Source of the DNA: a bacterium
Lineage (GTDB): Bacteria > Planctomycetota > Planctomycetia > Planctomycetales > Planctomycetaceae
Length of the DNA: 64,000 nucleotides
Assembly (NCBI GenBank): GCA_016125225.1
Contig: WGME01000004.1
Coordinates: forward strand, 372,001-436,000
Reading direction: 5' to 3'
In this document: positions 21,597-32,938 of the stretch, piece after piece
How positions within the stretch are numbered: position 1 is the first letter of the stretch
How the letters are laid out: each line of letters starts with the position of its first letter
Translations under genes and position numbers: made by a program
The notes under the pieces: model-generated
Database searches by the model: none
What the model was told of the DNA's origin: nothing
Seen by the model: only the letters and a program-made list of their open reading frames with translations

Positions 21597-22952
21597 TTAA
21601 CCCGCCTTGAAGATCCGTTGCAGTTCTTCCAGCGAGGTCTTGCCTTCGGCCACCAGCCGCAAGCCATCTTTGTGCAATGTCTGCATCCCTTCGGCTCGGG
21701 CTTGAGCTTTGATCTGATCGGCTGAAGCACCTTCAGCGATCAACTTTTTGATGGTTTCTGAAGCCAGGATGTATTCGACCATCGCGATGCGGCCGAGGTA
21801 TCCGAGGCCGCCGCACTTCTCGCAGGGTTCGGGCATCTCGCCGGTTTTGGGATCGGGCTCGAATTCCGGTTTGCGGTACAGCACTTTGGTCTCGGGGGGC
21901 AAGCCGACCTTTGCCAGCAACTTCGGATTGGGGCGAAAGGCCTCCTTGCAGCCTACGCACAAAGTGCGAATGAGCTTCTGGCTGAAGAAACCTTCGATCA
22001 ATTCCGACATCTTGGCGGGATCACCGATCCAGTCGCGGAACTGCACAATGCCACTCGCGGCGTCTTTCGCGGGCATTTCCGAGAGGATGGTTACGCGATC
22101 GGCGACGGCGGCCGCTGTCTTGGCCATCTCAGGTCCATCGATGGGATCGAGGAAGATGACGTCGGCTTCCGAGCGGATCATACGTTCGGCGGTGAAGGTG
22201 TAATCGTCACCCTCGTTCCGCTCAAACTGCTGGACGTTATAAACTTCGCGGCTCCCCATCTTCACGATGGTGAACGCGGAGTACATATATAGGTCAAGCC
22301 CCTTGAGAAAGGCGTAAGCGGTCGTTGTGACACCACTGCCCGGTGGACCGGCCACGATGATGAGGCCGTGCCGCTTCGAAGAGATTTCGCGTAACGTGGC
22401 TTTGAGCGAGGGAGGAAACCCAAGGTCCTCCATCGTGCTCATCTTGGCTTTGAGATTCCGCGTGCGCAGAATCACACGGTCGGCACCATCGGGTTGAGGC
22501 GTGGCATCCACCGTGACTTCATACGGCGTGCCCTGATAATCGGCTTTCACGCCGCCATGTTGTGCCTGCCCCTTCAGCTTCGGATCAAGTCCGGCGAGCA
22601 GCTTCAGCATCTGCGTGACAGCGACGAATTGCGGCTTGGCCAGCTTGCCCCCGGAATACGGCATGCCATCGACATACAGGGTAACCTGCGCGCGTTCACC
22701 CTTGAGTTCGATTTTGACCTGCTCGGCGCGTCGACCGATCGCATCGGTGACCAGTTCTTTGGCGGGAATCAGGCCCGCTTGGGCCAGGCGACCATTCGCT
22801 GCCAGATCGACATCTTTTCCGTTCACGGCTCCCTGGAATGAGACGAGTTCGATGTCTTCATCATCCTCGTCGTCATCACGAGCATCGCTCCCTTTGCGGC
22901 CGAACAACCCAAATACCACAGGAAGATCTCCCAGCGAACGCGCAGACATCAA
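21597..22952 (-). CDS. GspE/PilB-family secretion ATPase homologue with degenerate nucleotide-binding motifs
   Basis: GspE/PilB-like N- and C-domains, C-terminal zinc tetracysteine (CVGC...CEKC), FLDPIDGPEMA at the Walker B position and GPPGSGVTT at Walker A. Confidence 0.82.
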   Translation of the reverse strand: MMSARSLGDLPVVFGLFGRKGSDARDDDEDDEDIELVSFQGAVNGKDVDLAANGRLAQAGLIPAKELVTDAIGRRAEQVKIELKGERAQVTLYVDGMPYSGGKLAKPQFVAVTQMLKLLAGLDPKLKGQAQHGGVKADYQGTPYEVTVDATPQPDGADRVILRTRNLKAKMSTMEDLGFPPSLKATLREISSKRHGLIIVAGPPGSGVTTTAYAFLKGLDLYMYSAFTIVKMGSREVYNVQQFERNEGDDYTFTAERMIRSEADVIFLDPIDGPEMAKTAAAVADRVTILSEMPAKDAASGIVQFRDWIGDPAKMSELIEGFFSQKLIRTLCVGCKEAFRPNPKLLAKVGLPPETKVLYRKPEFEPDPKTGEMPEPCEKCGGLGYLGRIAMVEYILASETIKKLIAEGASADQIKAQARAEGMQTLHKDGLRLVAEGKTSLEELQRIFKAG

Positions 22953-23050
22953 GACAGCGGAACCAACGATTCCGTGATTGTGTCACGCGGAACGACCGGA
23001 GTCCATGTTCCCGCAGTGATTTCGTTTTCCGCCGGAAAAACACGGGCCGA

Positions 23051-23938
23051 TTACAACAGTCCGTAGCTGACCAGCGTCTGCCGCAGCTTGCGGGCTTCGG
23101 CTTCACCCAGCGGCGTCATCGGCAAACGAAGTTCGCCGGAATCGCGGCCGAGCATCTGCATGGCGGCTTTCACCGGAATGGGATTCGTCGCCAAGCCCAG
23201 CATGTCACGACAGAGGGTGAACAGCTTGTAATGGGCGGCTTGAGCTTCCGTGAGTTTTCCAGCTTTGAACGCGGCCAGCAGTGCCAGCATATCTTTGGGG
23301 ACAATGTTGCCCACCACCGACACGATGCCACTGCCGCCTAATGCCATCAAGGGCAATGTCAGGCTGTCATCACCGGACAGGACGGTGAGATTCGTTTCCG
23401 CCAAAGTCCGTGAGGCCTGATCCATCGACCCGGTGGCTTCCTTGATCGCCACCACATTCGGAATTTCAGCGATGCGGGCGACCACATCGGGTTCCATGTT
23501 CTTCGCGGTGCGTCCCGGAATGTTGTACAGAATGATCGGAATGTCGACCGCTTCGGCGACCGCCTTGTAATGCTGATAGAAGCCTTCGCCAGTCGGCTTG
23601 TTGTAGTACGGGGCGACCATCATGGCCCCATCGGCGCCGACACTTTTGGCAAACTTCGTCAGTTCGATGGCTTCCAGGGTGCTGTTCGACCCGGTGCCGG
23701 CCATCACTTTGATGCGACCCGCCGCGTGTTGGCAGACGATGGCGATGACGCGTTCGTGCTCTTCATGCGTCAGCGTCGGGCTTTCGCCGGTGGTGCCCAC
23801 CGGGCACAAGCCGTTGGTGCCTTCCGCGATGTGCCAGTCGACGAGTTTTTTCAGCGCGACCTCATCAACCTTGCCGTCCTTGAACGGCGTGATGATGGCG
23901 ACTGTCAACCCTGCGAACTGTTCACCTTTGCGAGGCAT
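23051..23938 (-). CDS. dapA: 4-hydroxy-tetrahydrodipicolinate synthase
   Basis: [62 protein letters not shown] motifs. Confidence 0.95.
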   Translation of the reverse strand: MPRKGEQFAGLTVAIITPFKDGKVDEVALKKLVDWHIAEGTNGLCPVGTTGESPTLTHEEHERVIAIVCQHAAGRIKVMAGTGSNSTLEAIELTKFAKSVGADGAMMVAPYYNKPTGEGFYQHYKAVAEAVDIPIILYNIPGRTAKNMEPDVVARIAEIPNVVAIKEATGSMDQASRTLAETNLTVLSGDDSLTLPLMALGGSGIVSVVGNIVPKDMLALLAAFKAGKLTEAQAAHYKLFTLCRDMLGLATNPIPVKAAMQMLGRDSGELRLPMTPLGEAEARKLRQTLVSYGLL

Positions 23939-23968
23939 GATGTTTCTCTTTAGCAATACGACACGGAA

Positions 23969-23992
23969 GCCCAGGGATAGCGTTCCCTGGGC
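23969..23992. terminator. Intergenic hairpin GCCCAGGGATAGCGTTCCCTGGGC
   Basis: Perfect stem GCCCAGGGA/TCCCTGGGC; near-identical copy at 39967-39990. Confidence 0.7.
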
Positions 23993-24011
23993 GTCTTAAA
24001 TGACATTGAGA

Positions 24012-24935
<924 letters not shown>

Positions 24936-25046
24936 CCAATCCTGCGAAATTCATGAGTCCGTTGAACCGGGCGATTCCGCCAGTTCAACCCGAAGTTCGC
25001 AGTATACCGGAAGAGACGACAGCCGTCACCGATGCGGACCCGAGCG

Positions 25047-25766
25047 CTATTCCGCCTGTTCCTGCCCCGTTAACTGCAGTTTGCCGGGGGTGTCGTCGTG
25101 GGTGGGGGTGTCAAAGGCCACGTAGCTGGGTAGTGGCTGGTTGGCCATGCCCGGCTGACGGATCGTGGTTTTCTGAATTTCGTCTTTCAGTTGGCCATTC
25201 TGGTAGGGACCGATCCCCAATACGTACCAGTTGTTATCTTTCGATTGCGATGACGAAACGCCCCCGTGACCCAGGAGCTGTTTGGTTTTGGCGTCGTAGG
25301 CCACAATGCCGAGTTTGGCGACCGCCGATTGATTATTACGGGTGATCAGCCGGACTTCCGGCAGTGTCAACATGCCTGGCAAAACCACTTCGGGAATACC
25401 GAGGTAAGAGTCGGCGGTATCGGTGCCGACCGCACCCGATCGTAATTCCAGCACGACATCGGCTTCTTCGGCCTTGGCTGCGACACGTGCTCCACTGACC
25501 ATCGCCCGGTGACGCAACGAGCCAATGATGTACCCCTTGTCGACGCAATCGAGGTACTTGTCTTCGATGTAGATGTTTGTTCCCTGGAAGGCAGAGAAGT
25601 CAACCTTTGACAACGACTGATCAACCGCATTCGAAAGCAGGAGTTGTTCACGTGCCGTTCGTGCGGTATTCGATGACCGTGCAGACGTGCAGCCCAGCAA
25701 CGATCCCAAAACCAGCAGTGCCGTTGTGCCCAGAAGTTCACGCCTGAGCCGACAAACAGAAATCAT
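25047..25766 (-). CDS. Hypothetical lipoprotein
   Basis: Signal peptide with lipobox (LLVLGSLLGC); globular remainder of unknown function. Confidence 0.7.
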   Translation of the reverse strand: MISVCRLRRELLGTTALLVLGSLLGCTSARSSNTARTAREQLLLSNAVDQSLSKVDFSAFQGTNIYIEDKYLDCVDKGYIIGSLRHRAMVSGARVAAKAEEADVVLELRSGAVGTDTADSYLGIPEVVLPGMLTLPEVRLITRNNQSAVAKLGIVAYDAKTKQLLGHGGVSSSQSKDNNWYVLGIGPYQNGQLKDEIQKTTIRQPGMANQPLPSYVAFDTPTHDDTPGKLQLTGQEQAE

Positions 25767-26032
25767 GGGCAGGCTTTCCTGACAAAATCGCCAACGAGAA
25801 TGTCACTTCTCATGCCGAGCGGCATCAAAAGGGCGGCCCGAAAACCAGCAGGTGTAAGGCGAACTGTGACCCATCGGCAAGACAGGTTGTCCTCTGGTAC
25901 ACTCCTGAGAACAGGGATTGTCAGTTTCTACGATGGTGATCGGCGAGATATGCCGTTGAAATCTTGCAGGGCCCAAGCCAGAGCGGCGTGACCGCTGTGA
26001 CTCTGGCTCCAGATCCGCAATGAGGAGCACTG

Positions 26033-26551
26033 ATGATGCTAACGATTCGCCAATGGCTTGGAATGGCGGCCTGTTGCCTGATTGGCCTGTCTGTCACTGC
26101 GGCAGAGCCAGTCCTGAAGGTCGGAGATGCGGTCCCGGACTTCACCGCGATGAGTCTGTCAGGCAAGCCTGTGCGGTTCTCGGAACTGACTGCTGCTAAG
26201 CCAACGGTCCTGGTCTTCAGCCGAGCCCATTGGTGCCCATACTGCATGGGACACATGCAGGCCCTGCAAAAGCAACTCGCCGAATTCGAAAGTGCCGGCG
26301 CACAAGTGGTCGCAGTCTTTCGCGAGAACACAGAAGGCGTTGCCGGACTGAAAAAAGTGCAGATGGCTTCGAAAGCAGAATTCCTGCTGCTTGATGATCC
26401 GAAAGGCGAACACACCAAGCCCTACAGCCCCGAAGGCTATGACGCCTATGTTGTCGACCAGGCGGGTAAGATTCGAGTTGTCATCGATGGCACGAAAACT
26501 GGTCGCCCCGCACCAGAGAAATTACTGCAGGCGGTGAAAGAACTGCAGTAG
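26033..26551 (+). CDS. Peroxiredoxin-like (AhpC/TSA/redoxin) secreted protein
   Basis: Signal peptide, VGDAVPDFTAMSLSGKPVRFSEL, FSRAHWCPYCMGHM; GAGGAG upstream. Confidence 0.88.
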   Translation: MMLTIRQWLGMAACCLIGLSVTAAEPVLKVGDAVPDFTAMSLSGKPVRFSELTAAKPTVLVFSRAHWCPYCMGHMQALQKQLAEFESAGAQVVAVFRENTEGVAGLKKVQMASKAEFLLLDDPKGEHTKPYSPEGYDAYVVDQAGKIRVVIDGTKTGRPAPEKLLQAVKELQ

Positions 26552-26605
26552 CTCTCCAGCACGTTCTGAGTAGACCACTGACATTTCCACCCCACGAAAA
26601 ACGAA

Positions 26606-26638
26606 GCAGCCGGTCACCCTGCGAGAGCGACCGGCTGC
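26606..26638. terminator. Bidirectional hairpin between convergent genes
   Basis: GCAGCCGGTC-loop-GACCGGCTGC, perfect 10-bp stem, A-rich left and T-rich right flank, between 26551 (+) and 26668 (-). Confidence 0.75.
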
Positions 26639-26667
26639 TCAATTTCTATCGTTTTCCGGTCTTCCGC

Positions 26668-27600
26668 TTACTGGAAGATGTTCGGTCGGAAGAGCTGAAT
26701 CATGGTATTCATGCGGTCCACCTGTCCCGGTGTGAACTCAATCAGGCAGGCATCGTCTGAATAATCCATGAAATTGAAGATGGGATCAACTCCCGGTGCG
26801 GGACACGTATCAGGCTGGGCGGTCACGCAACCATAGAAGGGCGCGGCTTCAGCCGGAGTGTCATCAACGGTGTCGTTACGGCGGCGGCATCCCCCTTGGA
26901 AGGTGTGGTAGAGACCCAACCAGTGACCCACTTCGTGGACCGCCGTATCGCCTTCATCGTAGGGAGCCAGACCACCCGGAATGGAATCGTAGGAAATGAC
27001 CACGCCATCGAGTTCGGGACTCTTGCGCTGATTCCAAGGAAATTTGGCATAGCCGAGCAGGCCGACGTAAGACAGCCCGGTCGAGTAGATGTTCAGGAAT
27101 TCGCTGCTGTCTGCCCCCAAAGAGAGCTTCATGTTCCGCTCAGCCTGAGAACCCGGAGAGTGGAAGAACCAGTCATAATTTTGGGTCTGAGTGAAAATCT
27201 CGAGCGAGAAGTCGACATTGGTGTAGGCCGCACTCAAGGCGTCGACTTGTGCCTGTGCGTCGGCTTCGGTCAGCAAACCTTCGGAACCGCCGAAAAAACC
27301 AAAGTCGTAATACACACAATGGAAAGCCACAGGGATCGTGCCCAGCGAGACATTAGCGGGTAACACCTGACCGGGTTTGAATCCTCGACGACGACGTTCG
27401 GCGGCAATGAACCGTTCGATCAGATCGACATCGCGCTCCACAAGATCACTGGTCCCACACACGCGAACCAGTGGCTTGATTTGCCGGGCACCCGCGGCGG
27501 GATGCGAAGTCGTCGCTGACGATTGGGGCAGCAGGCAGACCGATCCCGTCAGCAACAGGGCTGCAACAGCCAGTCCCAACACTCCCGATTTCTGATTCAT
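26668..27600 (-). CDS. Secreted zinc metalloprotease, M43 (pappalysin/cytophagalysin-like)
   Basis: HEVGHWLGLYHTF zinc motif with downstream FNFMDYSDDAC Met-turn; signal peptide from ATG 27600. Confidence 0.9.
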   Translation of the reverse strand: MNQKSGVLGLAVAALLLTGSVCLLPQSSATTSHPAAGARQIKPLVRVCGTSDLVERDVDLIERFIAAERRRRGFKPGQVLPANVSLGTIPVAFHCVYYDFGFFGGSEGLLTEADAQAQVDALSAAYTNVDFSLEIFTQTQNYDWFFHSPGSQAERNMKLSLGADSSEFLNIYSTGLSYVGLLGYAKFPWNQRKSPELDGVVISYDSIPGGLAPYDEGDTAVHEVGHWLGLYHTFQGGCRRRNDTVDDTPAEAAPFYGCVTAQPDTCPAPGVDPIFNFMDYSDDACLIEFTPGQVDRMNTMIQLFRPNIFQ

Positions 27601-27909
27601 ATCCACTTTCCTCACAGATGAACGTCCTTGAGCGGGTGCGGTGGTATTTCACCGCTCGATTTACTCTAGGTCGCTCCTCCCACCTCAGCAATTGGATGAT
27701 GAGGTAATTTGGCAACTTCGTAGGGGCTGTTCAGTACAGGCGTCATCGTCGTTCCATCCCGAGTTGATGCCTATAAACTCACTGGGCCGTCTTCTGCGTG
27801 CCTTCCGTGCAAACGACACAACAAGCAGAGCCTGTAAAACTCAACTAGGCGCTATATCTCAGAGATTCTGCAAACCCGCTGGAATTTTGCCCTCGTCATC
27901 ACATCGGGG

Positions 27910-28401
27910 ATGGTCTATATTCACAAAGTGAGTTGTCTTCACAGATGTTCCCTAGCTGTCGGGTACACCGTGCTGGCTGTCCGTTCTACAGTGTCGCTGA
28001 TCTTGGTGTTCGGCCTGCTGATTCCCAGCGGGGGCCGTAGCGATTGCTGTTGTCGAACCCGCTCGCTGGATCATTCATCGCCAGCGGTCTCCACAGATAT
28101 TGCGGCACTCCCTGCCTGCTGCGCGGCACGACTGAAAGCTCAGTCCGCAGAGCGTGAATCAAAAGACGCTTGGCGATCCCACTGCAACTGCCGCTTCGAT
28201 GTGCATAGCCAAGCCATGCCTTTGGCAGGACGATTCCAGCTGACCTCGGAATCGTTATCGTTCCTCGAGATCAGCCTGTGCCGCCCCGATGACGGCGTCA
28301 TTTCGTCCGGCGTACAAAGCTTGGCAAGATTGCCTTCGGAATTTCGATGGGATGTGGGTGGTCAGAGTGCTTGCATCCTCCTCTGCCGCTGGCTGGCGTG
28401 A
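27910..28401 (+). CDS. Hypothetical Cys-rich protein
   Basis: 163-aa ORF with hydrophobic N-terminus and SDCCCRT / CC / CNCR cysteines; no strong RBS checked. Confidence 0.4.
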   Translation: MVYIHKVSCLHRCSLAVGYTVLAVRSTVSLILVFGLLIPSGGRSDCCCRTRSLDHSSPAVSTDIAALPACCAARLKAQSAERESKDAWRSHCNCRFDVHSQAMPLAGRFQLTSESLSFLEISLCRPDDGVISSGVQSLARLPSEFRWDVGGQSACILLCRWLA

Positions 28402-28538
28402 CAGCTTCGCTGATCCCCGATGCTCATCTGATTTCTTGGGCCGTTGAACCTGTGATTCGCGGCCGCTTCCAATCCATTCCCGGTCGGGTAGATCCTCTTC
28501 CACCGACCGAACCTCTATGCCACGTGAAGGAATATCGC

Positions 28539-28988
28539 ATGTCTGTTCATCGTTTGGGTCTCTGTGTCGCTGCTTTACTCGTGACCACTTTCGCCATCGC
28601 CGCGGAAGCCGAAAAATTTACTGCCAAGTGCGTGGTCGCCGGTAAGCCCGACGCCAAGCCCGATAAGTTCGCCGAATACAAAGGTGGCAAGGTCTACTTC
28701 TGCTGCGACAACTGCAAAGGCAAGTTCGCGGAAGGTCCGGAGAAGTTCGCCATCCCCGCCAACATGCAACTGGTCACCACCAAGCAATTCACTCAGGTGA
28801 AGTGCCCGCTGTCGGGTGGCAAGATTGATCCCACCAAGACCGTGGAAGTTGCCGGTGTGAAGGTGGCCTTCTGTTGTGAAAACTGTCAGGGCAAAGTGGC
28901 CGAAGCTGGCGATGACGAAAAGAAAGAACTCGTCTTCAAAGACGCCGCGTTCGACAAGGGCTTTGAACTGGCCAAGAAGGACAAATAA
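28539..28988 (+). CDS. Secreted protein with two YHS-like metal-binding repeats
   Basis: Start ATG 28539 with signal peptide; tandem KVYFCCDNCKGKF and KVAFCCENCQGKV motifs. Confidence 0.85.
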   Translation: MSVHRLGLCVAALLVTTFAIAAEAEKFTAKCVVAGKPDAKPDKFAEYKGGKVYFCCDNCKGKFAEGPEKFAIPANMQLVTTKQFTQVKCPLSGGKIDPTKTVEVAGVKVAFCCENCQGKVAEAGDDEKKELVFKDAAFDKGFELAKKDK

Positions 28989-29020
28989 TCTTCGGCGATG
29001 ATTTCGCTTGGATTCAACAA

Positions 29021-29050
29021 ACAGAGCCCGTTCTCAGGAACGGGCTCTGT
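29021..29050. terminator. Bidirectional hairpin between convergent genes
   Basis: ACAGAGCCCGTTC-TCAG-GAACGGGCTCTGT, perfect 13-bp stem between 28988 (+) and 29076 (-). Confidence 0.85.
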
Positions 29051-29075
29051 CGTTTGATCAAATGACCATTCGCAT

Positions 29076-29825
29076 TCACTCGGGCCGTTGAGCCACGAGA
29101 TCGGGAATTTCCCGCAACCAGATGTTCCGGAACCGCACCGGATTGCCGTGGAACTGCAGGCTGATAGGCAACCGCTCGGGATGGGCTTGATATGTCGGCG
29201 GGGTATCCCAAGCCGTCGATCCGAGCAATTCCGTATGGTCCTGGATCAGCACGCCATTATGCAGCACGGTGACGTATCCCGGCCGCAGCAACTGGCCGTG
29301 CTCATCGAATCGCGGGCCATGAAAAACAATGTCGTAGCTTTGCCATTCACCTGGCTTGCGACTGGCATTCACCAGCGGTGGCTTCGTCTTGTAGAGAGAA
29401 CCCGCCTGACCATCGAAGTAGGTCGGATTCTGATAAGAATCAAGCACCTGCACTTCGTACTTGCCCATCAAGTAGACGCCGCTGTTGCCCCGCCCCTGTC
29501 CCGAACCGCTCACCACGTCCGGCGTCGCCCATTCCACATGCAACTGGCAGTCACCGAAGTTCTCATTGGTCGAAATGCCGCCCCCTTTTGAGATGGCATA
29601 CCCGTTTTCGACCGTCCACTGCTCGCCCCCCTTCCATTGCGACAGATCCTGACCGTCGAACAACACAATCGCATCGGACGGCGGGCTTCCGTTGGTTCCC
29701 GGCTCGATGACTTTAGGTTCCGGCCAGACGATCCCGCTGACCCACTCTTTACTCACCGCGAGACTGCCCACCGACAAACTCACGAATAATGCCAACAACA
29801 TACGCCGCGACATGGAGTACTCCAC
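29076..29825 (-). CDS. DUF1080 (3-keto-disaccharide hydrolase-like) secreted protein
   Basis: LFDGQDLSQWKGGEQWTVENGYAISKGGGISTNENFGDCQLHVEWATP; GNSGVYLMGKYEVQVLDSY. Confidence 0.92.
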   Translation of the reverse strand: MEYSMSRRMLLALFVSLSVGSLAVSKEWVSGIVWPEPKVIEPGTNGSPPSDAIVLFDGQDLSQWKGGEQWTVENGYAISKGGGISTNENFGDCQLHVEWATPDVVSGSGQGRGNSGVYLMGKYEVQVLDSYQNPTYFDGQAGSLYKTKPPLVNASRKPGEWQSYDIVFHGPRFDEHGQLLRPGYVTVLHNGVLIQDHTELLGSTAWDTPPTYQAHPERLPISLQFHGNPVRFRNIWLREIPDLVAQRPE

Positions 29826-29945
29826 AAGGACTTCATGGTCTCAAATTGTCATAGCCCCCGGTGAGTCACCAGGGGCATCGCAAGGGAATCGGTGATAGGC
29901 CGTGACAGAGCCCGGTCGTTGACCGAGGGCCAAGCACGAAAATCG

Positions 29946-30803
29946 TTACTTGGCTTCGGCGGCTTCGGTGTCCGTTTTGGCTTTCGCTTCCAGTTGAGCG
30001 GAGAGTTCCGGGTTCGGCGTCGCAACGCCCGGTTCTAATCCCACTACCCATTGGAAGCCACCGGTGACATGGTCGAGGAACATCGGGTTGGTCCAGGTTC
30101 CTTCGTTGTGTCCCAGGTTGGTAACGAAGACTTTGCCTTCACCATAATTCTTCACCCAGGAGACCGGCACCATGTATGGTCGCTTGGTTTTGCACTTCTC
30201 CATGTTGAGGCTCATCAGTACATGCACTTTTTCCGGTTGCCAGTTCTTGTACTGATAGATTTCATCCTTGATCTGGAACTCTGCACCGAGCGGCTTCATC
30301 GCTGGATGGGACGTATCATTGACGCTGATGGTCACGGTCTCGCCCGAACCCCACGGATGACCATTGAACGTCCCACCGATCATGTCCCAATAACGCTGAT
30401 CGTTGTGATACGTATCTGTTGCCGAGTGAAACCCGATGAAACCATGGCCTTTGGAGGGGAGCCATTCCTTGAAGAAGTACTCACGATCGGCTTCAGCGAT
30501 CGGCAGATCACCGGTGGTGTAGAACATCACTACCTGATACTTCTGCAGGTTCTCTTTCGTGAAGTCGGCTTCGGCATTTTGGGTGCAGGTGACATTGAAG
30601 AGGCCGGTCTTCTGCCCCAACTGAGTCATGGCCACTTCAGCAACGCACAACGGCTGGTCTTTCCGATTCACCGAACCGTGCGTGAAGCCCTTGCTCTGCG
30701 TGAGCATCAACACTTTGACCGGCTCTGAGGCGTGCGAGACGGCAGAGATCGTGGCCAGCAAGACGCCGGCCGTCAGCCAGCGTGTCAGTAAACGAATCGA
30801 CAT
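29946..30803 (-). CDS. ThuA-like domain secreted protein
   Basis: KVLMLTQSKGFTHGSVNR...GFIGFHSATDTYHN...GGTFNGHPWGSGE, ThuA family motifs. Confidence 0.92.
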   Translation of the reverse strand: MSIRLLTRWLTAGVLLATISAVSHASEPVKVLMLTQSKGFTHGSVNRKDQPLCVAEVAMTQLGQKTGLFNVTCTQNAEADFTKENLQKYQVVMFYTTGDLPIAEADREYFFKEWLPSKGHGFIGFHSATDTYHNDQRYWDMIGGTFNGHPWGSGETVTISVNDTSHPAMKPLGAEFQIKDEIYQYKNWQPEKVHVLMSLNMEKCKTKRPYMVPVSWVKNYGEGKVFVTNLGHNEGTWTNPMFLDHVTGGFQWVVGLEPGVATPNPELSAQLEAKAKTDTEAAEAK

Positions 30804-30903
30804 GGAAGAATTCCTCTCAGAATGGTTGCGAGTTCAGAGTCTTCTGCGATGATATCGCCAAGTGCACTCGCGTGCATCTCTTCTCGGGCTCTGGAAAGTA
30901 GAC

Positions 30904-31449
30904 ATGGCAAAACGAAAGCTGGCGGCTGCTCGTGAGATTCTCGGCGAAGGCCATTTTGTCCGGCTGGTCCGTGACGGCCGTTGGGAATTCGCCGAGCGGA
31001 ATAATTGTCAGGGTGTGGTGGCCGTCATTGCTGTCACAGCAGAAGATCAACTGATCCTCACCGAACAGTTTCGGCCTGCGGTCGGAAAATTGGTCATCGA
31101 TATCGCCGCGGGACTTTCCGGTGATGAACCCGGTCAACAAGACGAAGAACTCGCCCTGTCAGCCCAACGCGAACTGCTCGAAGAGACGGGTTATGTGGCG
31201 AAAAAACTGGTTCATGTCGCCGATTGCCCGTCATCACCTGGGCTGACCAACGAAATCTTTTCCTATTTCGTTGCCAGGAAAGTTCAGAAACAAGGAACAG
31301 GCGGCGGCGTGTCTCATGAACAGATCACGGTGCATACGCCCGCTGTCGCCACCATCAGCCGCTGGCTCAAACGACAGGTGAAACTGGGCAAGCTCATCGA
31401 TCCCAAAGTCTATGCGGCTCTCTATTTTGTCTTGAAATCCCGCAGCTGA
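30904..31449 (+). CDS. NUDIX hydrolase (ADP-ribose pyrophosphatase-like)
   Basis: Nudix box-like AQRELLEETGYVAKKL after GVVAVIAVTAEDQLILTEQFRPAVGK. Confidence 0.9.
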   Translation: MAKRKLAAAREILGEGHFVRLVRDGRWEFAERNNCQGVVAVIAVTAEDQLILTEQFRPAVGKLVIDIAAGLSGDEPGQQDEELALSAQRELLEETGYVAKKLVHVADCPSSPGLTNEIFSYFVARKVQKQGTGGGVSHEQITVHTPAVATISRWLKRQVKLGKLIDPKVYAALYFVLKSRS

Positions 31450-31520
31450 ATTTCGGCACTGCCGCGCAACTTTCGCTCCTCGGTTGAAAGCACCGAGAAC
31501 TCCCGACGGAGCGAAACTGC

Positions 31521-32894
31521 ATGTGGGATTATTTCCGCGACAAGTGGCGCACGGCCCGACTCAAAGCCCGCTATCAACGACTCGTTCAGGAACAGGTCCT
31601 GGAACTGATCGAAGAGCGGGCCAGCCAGACCTTGTCGGAAGAGCCGGGTCAATGGTCGCTGCTGGGTGGTGGCAAGTCGACCGTCGATGCCCTGGAACGA
31701 GGTGAGATCCGCCAGCAGTCGCGGCAACTCGTTCAGACCAACCCTTATGCCCGCAACATTCTGCGGCTGCTGGAAGTCTATGTGACGGGGCCGGGTCTGC
31801 GCGTTTCGGCGATGCCCGTCCATCCCGATCACGCCGATGTCGAGTTGCTGCGCAAGTGCGATCGGCTGTGGAAGGAATTTCTCCGGCACAACCGCCGCCA
31901 TTTCACGTTCAGCGAAACCGCCCGCCGAACCTGGCGTGATGGGGAATGCTTTGTGCGGTTGTTCTCCCAAGCGGAATGGCCGCCGAGTGTGCGGTATGTC
32001 GATCCGGAAATGATTGCGGCGAGCACTGAGCATCCCGATTCGGAAGGTCTCATCACCGAGCCACAGGATATCGAATCGATCGTCGCCTATCTGCATAAAG
32101 ATACCAGTACCGGCGAACTGCTCGAAGCCATTCCCGCAGAGGAGATGCTGCATCTCAAGATCAATGCCGATTCCAACGAACGCCGTGGTGTTTCCATCTT
32201 CGCGTCGATTCTCGATTCTCTTGCTTACTTTGAGAAATGGCTCGATACCGAATTGCAGGCCCGTAAGCTGCAATCGTCGATTGTCCTCTGGCGGAAAGTT
32301 CAAGGCGGACCGAGTCAGGTAACGGCCACGGCTGAAGCGGCGGCTTCTTCCAACAGCACCGATCCCTATGGCTCCGTGCGACGGGAACGGTATCGACCGG
32401 GAACCATCCTCACGACCTCTCACAGTACCGACCTGCAGTTCTTGCAACCCAATACCAACTTTGGCGACGCCGTGCCCTTGGGGCGTCTCGTGCTGTTGGG
32501 GATTGCTGCCGGTGCCGGTGTCCCCGAATTCATGTTGAGCAGCGATGCTTCGAATTCAAATTATTCCTCGACCATGGTGGCTGAAGGTCCGGCCGTGAAG
32601 TTGTTCGAAAGTGAGCAATATTTCTTCGCCCGGGAACTCGAACCGTTGTGGGAATGGGTGCTGCAGGAAGCCGCCGCCTTCGGACTTCTGCCCACGGACG
32701 TGCTTGATCAAGTCACGCCGCACTGGACCTTCCCGCAACTGGTCAATCGCGATCGGGCTAAAGAACGGCAGGTCGATGCACAGCTGGTGAAGGCCGAGAT
32801 CCTGAGCCGGGCCGAAGTCGCACGGAGGGACAACGTCGATCCGCACGTCATGGCCGCCGAGATCGCGCAGGAAGCGGCAACCGACGCTGACTGA
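31521..32894 (+). CDS. Phage portal protein (lambda-like)
   Basis: 457 aa; SRQLVQTNPYARNILRLLEVYVTGPGLRV and C-terminal portal features; first gene of a phage-like same-strand cassette. Confidence 0.88.
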   Translation: MWDYFRDKWRTARLKARYQRLVQEQVLELIEERASQTLSEEPGQWSLLGGGKSTVDALERGEIRQQSRQLVQTNPYARNILRLLEVYVTGPGLRVSAMPVHPDHADVELLRKCDRLWKEFLRHNRRHFTFSETARRTWRDGECFVRLFSQAEWPPSVRYVDPEMIAASTEHPDSEGLITEPQDIESIVAYLHKDTSTGELLEAIPAEEMLHLKINADSNERRGVSIFASILDSLAYFEKWLDTELQARKLQSSIVLWRKVQGGPSQVTATAEAAASSNSTDPYGSVRRERYRPGTILTTSHSTDLQFLQPNTNFGDAVPLGRLVLLGIAAGAGVPEFMLSSDASNSNYSSTMVAEGPAVKLFESEQYFFARELEPLWEWVLQEAAAFGLLPTDVLDQVTPHWTFPQLVNRDRAKERQVDAQLVKAEILSRAEVARRDNVDPHVMAAEIAQEAATDAD

Positions 32895-32938
32895 CGAATT
32901 CTCCTTTCATCCTTCCGCCTTCCTCCTTGGAACATCCC

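Noticed and set aside
30051-30728. 225-aa plus-strand ORF opposite the ThuA gene
   Set aside because: Shadow ORF; ThuA motifs on the minus strand are clear.
31422-32447. 341-aa minus-strand ORF antisense to the portal gene
   Set aside because: Antisense shadow ORF; the portal frame is well supported.
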